This document shows positions 32,723 to 37,522 of a stretch of 37,522 nucleotides of DNA, one piece after another. Location of the stretch: assembly GCA_035528995.1 (NCBI GenBank), contig DATKXO010000125.1:1-37522 (forward strand). Reading direction: 5' to 3'. Origin of the DNA: DATKXO01 sp035528995. GTDB lineage: Bacteria > Planctomycetota > Phycisphaerae > UBA1845. Made by a program: the position numbers and the translations under genes. The notes under the pieces were generated by a model. It was not told the origin of the DNA. It searched no databases and saw only the letters and a program-made list of their open reading frames with translations. How positions within the stretch are numbered: the stretch's first letter is position 1; each line of letters opens with the position of its first letter.

Positions 32723-34942
32723 CTACCTTGCGGCGAAGCCCAGGGCGGCGCCTGGTTGCAGCAGAACGGGCTTACCCGGTGGGATGGTCTCGGTCCTGGC
32801 GACGAGTTCTCCATCGGCAACCTTCAGGAAACGGGCCTTGGCGCCGGTGGAGGGCGCGGGCGGGGTGATCCGCACCGGCGTTCCGTAACGGTTCGCGGCC
32901 AGCCAGCCGTACTGAAGGCCGATGACGTGCTCGATTGTGGTGGCCACCAGGTCGGTGCGCCAGATGGACCCGGTGGAAAGATCGGCGGCTGGCCCGGGGA
33001 ATTCGAGTCGGATCAAGGTCGCCCCGGCGGCCGCGGCGTTGCGGTGCAGGTCCGAGTCGAAGGCGGCCTCATCGAGGACGACCCGCGGCTCGATCTGCTG
33101 AATCCGCCAGTCCATCGTGTGGCGCTCGTGGATCGACCGGTCGGCGGGGACGGACCGATAGAAGAATCTCCCGTTGGTCAGCCGGCGGGCCAACTCGGGC
33201 AGCAGTTCGGCGTAGCGGCGGCGCGCGGTGCCGTCGGCAACGACCACGCGTACCTGCCGTCGGCGTGTGGCGGCCACGTCGATCAGGGCGGCGATCGTTC
33301 TGGGCTCGAATTCGCCGGCCGTCTCGATCGGCGCCGGTTCGGCCGGGCGCCGCCAGCCCTGGCCGGCGTGCCACTCGGCGCACAGGGGGACCCAGGCCAG
33401 CCGAAAGCGGGCCAGGAGTTCCTCGGCATACGGACAGGCAAAGCGTCCGGTGCGGACCAGGTTCTTGAGCCAGAGCAGGGTGCCGTAGACGCTGTCGTGG
33501 TCGTCGCCGCGCAGACCGCTACGGATGAGGATCAGCGGGCGCGGAGCGACCGGCAGGCCGTAGGATTCGTTGCCGGCGCCGACCTCGACGAACTGGTCCT
33601 GCCGGGACCGATCGGGATGATCGTCGCCGCGCACGGCGAAAGCCGCGAAACGCGTGCCCACCTCGGCGATCTCGTCGCGCAACTCCTTCTCGGAGCGGGC
33701 GGGAGCGACGTATTGGCCCAACGAGGTTTGTGACCGGCCCAGAACGTTCAACAGCAGGTACAGGGCCAGGTCGGGTTCGTCGAAGTTGGTGGGCACGGAT
33801 TCGGCCGGATCGATATCCAGGACGACAATAGCTCCGCCCTCGGTCGGCTTGTAGACGCAGACGGACCGGTCGGAGGTGGCATCGGTCTCGCACTCGGACA
33901 GCAGGACGGTTTCAAAGCCGTGCCGCTCGCAGAATTCCCGGAAGGCGGGGCTGCGCCGGAACTGTCGCTGGACGAAGTTGCGGCGGTCGCGGCCTCGCCA
34001 GGCGTAGGGGAAGCTATCGGCGATGGCGAACCCGACGGTGATGAAGTTCGCGAAGCGCACCTTGGCGTGGATCGGGTCGTCGGGCTGCTCGACCGTGCGT
34101 ATCTGACAGGCGGGACCGGCGATCCGGGCGAAGGCCGGTAGCGAGAGCACGACCACACGACCTTCGGCCATCCTGTACAGCGACGAAAGCCTGGCGACCG
34201 CCGGTGGCGGCTTGCTGTCGGGCAGGATCACCGCGTCGGCGTCAAGGCTGTCGATTCCGTAGCGTCGCGGTGACACGGTGCGTACCGACCGGGCCCCGAA
34301 CCGTCGGCGCAGCAGATCGACCATGGGACGGGGGGCGGTGCGACCATCGCCGCCGTTCTCTTCGGTGCACACGCAGATCGTTTTGACGCGCTTGGGCGGC
34401 GGATAGGCGTAGGGCGGCGGCGGGGCGGCCTGCACGTGAGATTTGGCCTCCGGCTCCAGGATGGGCAGCATCAGGACCTCATGAATCCGGGCCTGACCCT
34501 TCGCTCGAAACAGCCCCACACGAATTTCGACGGACCGGACGCCCTTGGGGGCGTGGTAGTAGGCCCGCAGGGTGCTCGGGCCGTCCAGCTTGTTCGGTGC
34601 GGCCAGTTCGGCCGGCGCGCCGGCCGGTTGGTCACCGATCAGCGGCTGAACGATCAGCAGGAGGCCGGCGCGGTCGTCGGCCGGCCGGCAATCACACGAC
34701 ACCACCATTTCGATGCGATAGTGTTCGCCGGGTTTGCAGCGAGCCCGTCGGGCCCATGCGGCGCTGCCGGTGAGATTCTGCGACCGGACGGTCATGATGG
34801 GGGCGTCGCCGTTCAGGGCACCTTCGCGCGACCAGCTGCTGGCGTCGGCGTCACCCAGCCAGCGCCAGCCGGTGACCGTGGTGCGACCGACGGCCAGGCG
34901 CGGGTTTACGATCTGATTGAGGTCGTCTGCAATATCGGGCAC
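32723..34942 (-). CDS. Unrecognised 739-residue protein with jelly-roll-like N-terminus
   Basis: 739 residues from GTG 34942, supported by AAGGAG nine nt upstream and a promoter at 34970-34998. The N-terminal ~150 residues (NPRLAVGRTTVTGWRWLGD, then alternating hydrophobic strands) look like a carbohydrate-binding jelly-roll of the type that starts NPxFExGxxxW. After a Pro-rich linker (PPPPYAYPPPKR) comes a Rossmann-like segment (VKTICVCTEENGGDG, DADAVILPDSKPP, RVVVLSLPAFARIAG) suggestive of a class I amidotransferase/ThuA-like fold, with no catalytic Cys triad found. The C-terminal ~350 residues are unrecognised. No signal peptide is seen, so it is probably cytoplasmic. It converges on the permease gene (36-nt gap) and diverges from the radical SAM gene. 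No function is assigned. Confidence 0.8.
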   Translation of the reverse strand: MPDIADDLNQIVNPRLAVGRTTVTGWRWLGDADASSWSREGALNGDAPIMTVRSQNLTGSAAWARRARCKPGEHYRIEMVVSCDCRPADDRAGLLLIVQPLIGDQPAGAPAELAAPNKLDGPSTLRAYYHAPKGVRSVEIRVGLFRAKGQARIHEVLMLPILEPEAKSHVQAAPPPPYAYPPPKRVKTICVCTEENGGDGRTAPRPMVDLLRRRFGARSVRTVSPRRYGIDSLDADAVILPDSKPPPAVARLSSLYRMAEGRVVVLSLPAFARIAGPACQIRTVEQPDDPIHAKVRFANFITVGFAIADSFPYAWRGRDRRNFVQRQFRRSPAFREFCERHGFETVLLSECETDATSDRSVCVYKPTEGGAIVVLDIDPAESVPTNFDEPDLALYLLLNVLGRSQTSLGQYVAPARSEKELRDEIAEVGTRFAAFAVRGDDHPDRSRQDQFVEVGAGNESYGLPVAPRPLILIRSGLRGDDHDSVYGTLLWLKNLVRTGRFACPYAEELLARFRLAWVPLCAEWHAGQGWRRPAEPAPIETAGEFEPRTIAALIDVAATRRRQVRVVVADGTARRRYAELLPELARRLTNGRFFYRSVPADRSIHERHTMDWRIQQIEPRVVLDEAAFDSDLHRNAAAAGATLIRLEFPGPAADLSTGSIWRTDLVATTIEHVIGLQYGWLAANRYGTPVRITPPAPSTGAKARFLKVADGELVARTETIPPGKPVLLQPGAALGFAAR

Positions 34943-34969
34943 GTTCCGCGGCTCCTTCTTCGTGGAATG

Positions 34970-34998
34970 GGTATAGCAATCCTGGCGGCGGGATGCAA
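34970..34998 (-). promoter_or_regulatory. Sigma-70-type promoter for the 739-residue protein gene
   Basis: On the minus strand TTGCAT (34998-34993), a 17-nt spacer and TATACC (34975-34970). The predicted start of transcription near 34963 leaves about 20 nt before the GTG, with the AAGGAG ribosome binding site at 34957-34952. Confidence 0.6.
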
Positions 34999-35144
34999 CG
35001 TCTTCGCCTCATGGGGCGGAATTCCGGTTTGACAAACGCCGCCGGCGTGGCAAAGTGTTGTGGACGGTTCGGCTTTGACAGACACCATTTCGCGGCACCT
35101 CCACCGACGGCGCGGCCCTCGCCGCGCAAGCGGGAGGACAACCG

Positions 35145-36734
35145 ATGCGCGTTGCACTCGTGGCAACGTACACGCATCCCATCTCGTTGGGTCTGCGCTA
35201 CGTCTCGGCCTGTTTGAAGCGGCACGGGCACGACGTGCGGATGCTGTTCATGAGTTCCAAGCGGGACACCGCCACAGCCGACTTCTCGCCCGCGCTGCTG
35301 GCTGCCTTTGTGGATCAGCTTCGCGAAGCCGACCTGATCGGCCTGAGCCTGATGACGAATACGTTCGTCCGGGCGCGGGTCCTCACCGAGGCGATTCACC
35401 GAGCCGGCATCAAGGCCCCCGTTGTCTGGGGCGGGACGCACCCGACGGTGGCCCCGGACGAGTCGATCGAGTCGGCCGACATGGTCTGCGTCGGGGAGGG
35501 CGAACAGCCGATGCTGGAACTGGCCGAGACCCTCGAGGCCGGGAAAGACCCCTCGGGCGTGGGCAGCTTCGTCGTGAAGGTCGGGCAGGGCGTGGTCCGC
35601 AATCCGGTCATGAGGCTGGACGAGAAGCTGGACGAACAGCCGTTCCCGGATTACGACCTGAACACCCACCTGATCGTCGACGGGGATGAACTGGTTCCGG
35701 CGCGTCCCGAGCTGCTGCGTGGTGCCCTGCACCGCTACCGCATCGAGACGACGCGCGGCTGCCCGTACTCGTGCGCGTTCTGCAACAACGCCGCGATGCG
35801 GCGCATCTACAAGGGCAAGGGCAGTTGGGTGCGCCGGCGCTCCGTCGAAAACGTGATCGAGGAACTCCGGCAGGTGCGCCGGCGGTTTCCGACCATCGAG
35901 GCCGTCAACATCGTGGACGACCTGTTCTTCGTCCGTAGCGAGGAGGACATCGACCGATTCTCGCGGCTGTACAAGGAGCAGGTGGACCTGCCGCTGGAGC
36001 TGGACGCGTTTCCCAACACCATCACCGAGCGAAAGGTCCGTTCGCTCTCGCGGGTGCCGATCTCGCTGATCAGCATGGGCATCCAGAGCGGGTCGCCGGA
36101 CACGCTCAAAAACATCTACGCCCGGCCGACGCCGATCGAGACCGTCACGGAGGGCATCCGCATTCTCTCCAAGGCCCGGACAAAGGCCGAGTATCACTAT
36201 CTCGTGGACAACCCCTTCGAGCCGGAGAGAAACGTCATCGAGACGTTGCGTTTTGCCGCGACGCACCACTCCCCTCCGGCCATCGTGCGCGTGTTTCCTT
36301 TGCAATTCTATCCCGGCACCCCACTGCACGACCGGGCCCGGGCCGAAGGCGTGATTGGTCAACGCCATGAAAGCGCCTATCACTACATGTACGCGGGCAA
36401 GAAGTACCTCAAGCGGGCGGCCTATCTGGAGATCTGGTTGCGGGTGGTGTTGGCTCTGCGCGGCCGAGGCGTGCCATCGAGGGTCGTGCACCGGCTGCTC
36501 GACGTTGTGATTCATCCGCAGGTTCGTTGGGCGCTGGACCGGCGATGGTTCGCCCCGATGTCGTATCGGCTGTGGCGGATCGGGCGTGTGCTGTGGAGGA
36601 ACCTCCTGTATCAGCCATTCGTGAGACCGTTCCGCTCTCTGCGGCGCCGCAAACCCCGCTACGAGAGACTGCATCCCGAGGACGAGGTGACACTGCCGCG
36701 CAAACCGATCCCGGCGCCGGGCAGTCTGAAGTAG
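35145..36734 (+). CDS. B12-binding-type radical SAM protein
   Basis: 529 residues; GGAGG lies seven nt before ATG 35145. The N-terminal ~160 residues form a Rossmann-like B12-binding-type domain (LRYVSACLKRHGHDVRMLFM, DLIGLSLMTNTF, VVWGGTHPTVAPDE, VCVGEGE), although the DxHxxG cobalt-ligand motif is not evident. The radical SAM core follows with the cluster cysteines C206, C210 and C213 (TRGCPYSCAFCNN). Later motifs are VNIVDDLFFV and ISMGIQSGSPDTLKNIYAR, typical of BchE-type/methyltransferase-like members. The C-terminal ~100 residues are very basic and semi-hydrophobic (LRRRKPRYERLHP), suggesting membrane association. The reaction is unknown; lipid, hopanoid or cofactor methylation and cyclisation are family possibilities. 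Two copies of TTTGACA(A/G)AC(G/A)CC at 35028 and 35074 lie upstream. Confidence 0.9.
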   Translation: MRVALVATYTHPISLGLRYVSACLKRHGHDVRMLFMSSKRDTATADFSPALLAAFVDQLREADLIGLSLMTNTFVRARVLTEAIHRAGIKAPVVWGGTHPTVAPDESIESADMVCVGEGEQPMLELAETLEAGKDPSGVGSFVVKVGQGVVRNPVMRLDEKLDEQPFPDYDLNTHLIVDGDELVPARPELLRGALHRYRIETTRGCPYSCAFCNNAAMRRIYKGKGSWVRRRSVENVIEELRQVRRRFPTIEAVNIVDDLFFVRSEEDIDRFSRLYKEQVDLPLELDAFPNTITERKVRSLSRVPISLISMGIQSGSPDTLKNIYARPTPIETVTEGIRILSKARTKAEYHYLVDNPFEPERNVIETLRFAATHHSPPAIVRVFPLQFYPGTPLHDRARAEGVIGQRHESAYHYMYAGKKYLKRAAYLEIWLRVVLALRGRGVPSRVVHRLLDVVIHPQVRWALDRRWFAPMSYRLWRIGRVLWRNLLYQPFVRPFRSLRRRKPRYERLHPEDEVTLPRKPIPAPGSLK

Positions 36735-36804
36735 CAGGGGCCGAATTGCGAACGAGGCGGGCGTCAGGGTCTACCTGGAGGTCCGAGCGGGCTGCGCGTT
36801 TGCT

Positions 36805-37522
36805 CTACCGGTCGCTGTCGGGTTCCGGGAACGGACCGGTCGGATCAATAGGTATTGGAATATCCGGCAGCGGGCCCAGGTCGGCCGAGCGGGCCAGAGT
36901 GACCCCCACCTCGAATTCGTCTTCCCCTCTTACCATGTGCAGACGTGCGGTCTCACCGGCGGGCAGCATGTACAGGGCCTGCATCAAATGGTCGAAGTGG
37001 TGGATGTCCCGGCCGTTGACCGCCCGGATCACGTCGCCGGGCTGTACACCGGCCCGGCGCAGCGGCGACGGATCGGCGATGGCGGCAATCCGCACGCGGT
37101 CGGGGACGAAGGGATCGACGGCCATGCCCAGCCAGCCGCGATAAAACGATCGGCCGGTGCGAAGTTCGGTGACGATCTCCTCGATCCGCCAATGTGGAAG
37201 GGCGAATCCGACTCCGGCATCGTACAGCTCGATCCCCGCCAGCTCGCCGGGTCGCTGGGCCATGGGGACGCAGATGCCCACCACCCGCCCGTGCAGATCG
37301 ATCAGCGGACCGCCGTAGTTGCCCGGGGACAGCTTGGCATCCGTCTGAACGGCATTCCCGTGCATTCGATCCAGGGCGCTGATGATGCCCGCTGTCACGA
37401 AGGGTCGTTGTCCGCCGAAGGCCCGCCCCAAGGCCAATGACCATTGCCCGATTCGGATGGAGTTGCGATCGGCCCAGGCCGGGACCGGCAGGTTCGTCGC
37501 CTCGATCTTCAGCAGAGCGAGC
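36805..37522 (-). CDS. HtrA-like trypsin-fold protein with PDZ domain and substituted catalytic serine (partial)
   Basis: The frame is open from the right window edge to a stop at 36805 (about 238 codons), so the N-terminus with the catalytic His and Asp is outside. The visible part begins LALLKIEATNLPVPAW, the standard HtrA segment, followed by GQWSLALGRAFGG and VTAGIISALDR. The active-site loop, normally GNSGGP, reads PGNYGGPLIDL: the codon at 37315-37317 gives Tyr in place of the nucleophilic Ser. A PDZ domain follows (~GWLGMAVDPFVPD, AGVQPGDVIRAVNGRDI). The chain ends in a short Pro/Asp-rich tail. It therefore looks like a non-proteolytic HtrA relative, perhaps a chaperone or sensor. A sequencing error is possible but needs two base changes for Ser (TCC/AGC) or one for TCC-like codons. 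Confidence 0.88.
   Translation of the reverse strand, partial: LALLKIEATNLPVPAWADRNSIRIGQWSLALGRAFGGQRPFVTAGIISALDRMHGNAVQTDAKLSPGNYGGPLIDLHGRVVGICVPMAQRPGELAGIELYDAGVGFALPHWRIEEIVTELRTGRSFYRGWLGMAVDPFVPDRVRIAAIADPSPLRRAGVQPGDVIRAVNGRDIHHFDHLMQALYMLPAGETARLHMVRGEDEFEVGVTLARSADLGPLPDIPIPIDPTGPFPEPDSDR

Overview
The window looks like a high-GC chromosomal segment from a Planctomycetota bacterium, probably near the Phycisphaerae. This is an inference from gene content. The clues are a prepilin-like protein with an N-terminal FTLIE motif and a C-terminal H...DG motif, a giant secreted protein built from formylglycine-generating-enzyme-like (FGE/SUMF1), BACON-like and dockerin domains, a Tat-exported DUF362 protein, and an ExbB-ExbD-ExbD-TPR cluster. 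I see no rRNA, tRNA or CRISPR array.

Left part (1 to about 6.1 kb): one end of a Mu-like transposable prophage. A DUF2190-type capsid cement gene, cut by the window edge, and a small ribbon-helix-helix-like gene run leftward. Diverging from them is a rightward transposition operon: a DDE transposase (MuA-like), an AAA+ target-selection ATPase (MuB-like) and two small genes. A 21-bp interrupted palindrome overlaps back-to-back promoter-like elements between the two arms. The gene-poor stretch 5720-6129 carries inverted GCGC-rich and A-rich motifs and is the best candidate for the element terminus.

Middle-left (6.1-10.8 kb): chromosomal genes. A UDP-sugar pyrophosphorylase of the UAP1 type diverges from a Tat-exported DUF362 protein. 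A 650-bp non-coding stretch with two strong hairpins then leads to a prepilin-like gene, its terminator and a Nudix hydrolase.

Middle (11.0-21.6 kb): two large exported proteins face each other. The rightward one has 2,473 residues with four FGE-like modules, nine BACON-like modules and a dockerin. All four FGE-like modules lack the catalytic cysteine pair of true FGE. The leftward one is a subtilisin-like protease with two PKD domains and a C-terminal Cys/transmembrane/Arg tail.

Middle-right (21.9-28.1 kb, leftward): exbB, exbD and exbD are translationally coupled and are followed by a large exported helical-repeat protein, suggesting a proton-motive-force-driven envelope machine. Upstream of them, separated by hairpins, is an unusual fusion of a thymidylate-kinase-like P-loop domain to a Nudix domain.

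Right part (28.2-37.5 kb): 4-hydroxyphenylpyruvate dioxygenase diverges from a sodium:dicarboxylate-type symporter and an NCS2/AzgA-like permease. Then come an unrecognised 739-residue protein with a clear promoter, a B12-binding-type radical SAM protein, and a partial HtrA-like protein in which the catalytic serine is a tyrosine.
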